From positions 124,001 to 188,000 of the forward strand of contig NZ_JAQTHV010000002.1 of the NCBI RefSeq assembly GCF_029433295.1: 64,000 nt of DNA, in the 5' to 3' direction. The notes beneath the pieces are model-generated. The model was not told the origin of the DNA, searched no databases, and was given only the letters and a program-made list of their open reading frames with translations. The DNA comes from Bifidobacterium sp. ESL0784. GTDB taxonomy: Bacteria > Actinomycetota > Actinomycetes > Actinomycetales > Bifidobacteriaceae. Shown piece after piece: positions 63,887 to 64,000 of the stretch (within the stretch, counting starts at the first letter, position 1; each line of letters opens with the position of its first letter). Both the position numbers and the translations under genes were made by a program.

Positions 63887-64000
63887 TCAGCGCCCACCAA
63901 ATGAGCCTCCACCGGAACCTCCGCCCGATCCGCCGAAGCTGCCGCCACTGCCGGAACCGCCGTCAGAGTCGGAGGACATGCTGAACGTGGATTCCATGGT
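63887..64000 (-). CDS. C-terminal end of a sixth DUF2207-family protein (partial)
   Basis: Only the last 37 codons are inside the window. They encode STFSMSSDSDGG and then Gly/Ser/Phe repeats, ending SGGGSFGGR before TGA, almost the same end as paralogue 5. Too short to assign by itself; the call rests on this tail and the position in the array. Confidence 0.6.
   Translation of the reverse strand, partial: TMESTFSMSSDSDGGSGSGGSFGGSGGGSGGGSFGGR

Overview
The window looks like chromosomal DNA of a Bifidobacterium or a close relative (Bifidobacteriaceae, Actinobacteria). It is GC-rich. It carries a single-gene type I fatty acid synthase with AccBC and AccD beside it, an aspartokinase split into two genes, the rplS-lepB-rnhB and rpsO-pnp blocks, and a Flp/Tad pilus locus of actinobacterial type. 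All assignments come from reading motifs; no database search was run.

Layout. 170-1638: aspartokinase as separate beta (ACT) and alpha (kinase) genes. 1912-5538: recR and dnaX. 5778-11352: Tad pilus operon (CpaE-like, TadA/CpaF ATPase, TadB, TadC, then a 396-nt gap, a DUF4244 pilin-like protein and two TadE-like pseudopilins). 11789-15128: pnp with a long Arg/Asp tail, and rpsO. 15479-16267: a membrane protein. 16497-19110: class C sortase and an LATTG-anchored pilin. 19533-19603: tRNA-Gly(TCC). 19958-22213: GH3 beta-glucosidase with a TetR-type palindrome upstream. 22427-24399: acpS, a decayed stretch and a LytTR regulator. 24665-39118: the fatty acid module fas, accD, accBC, birA. 39223-42533: a large membrane protein and a PucR/CdaR-type regulator. 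42800-43915: LacI-type regulator. 44192-46255: rnhB, lepB, rplS. 46667 to the right edge: six DUF2207-family membrane proteins with a lemA gene, interrupted by a plus-strand ABC transporter (49200-52734).

Working together. AccBC and AccD, biotinylated by BirA, would supply malonyl-CoA to Fas; AcpS would charge the Fas ACP domain; the PucR-type regulator is a candidate controller. The sortase and pilin form one surface-pilus system and the Tad genes another. LepB is the general signal peptidase.

Most unusual content. The DUF2207/LemA paralogue array is the best candidate for an undescribed system. One copy has an in-frame amber codon, one appears frameshifted in its signal peptide, and one has replaced its extracytoplasmic domain with a transmembrane segment. 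Next to it is a 31-codon ORF with a consensus promoter and Shine-Dalgarno sequence but no recognisable product. Five intergenic spacers hold paired imperfect hairpins of similar build.
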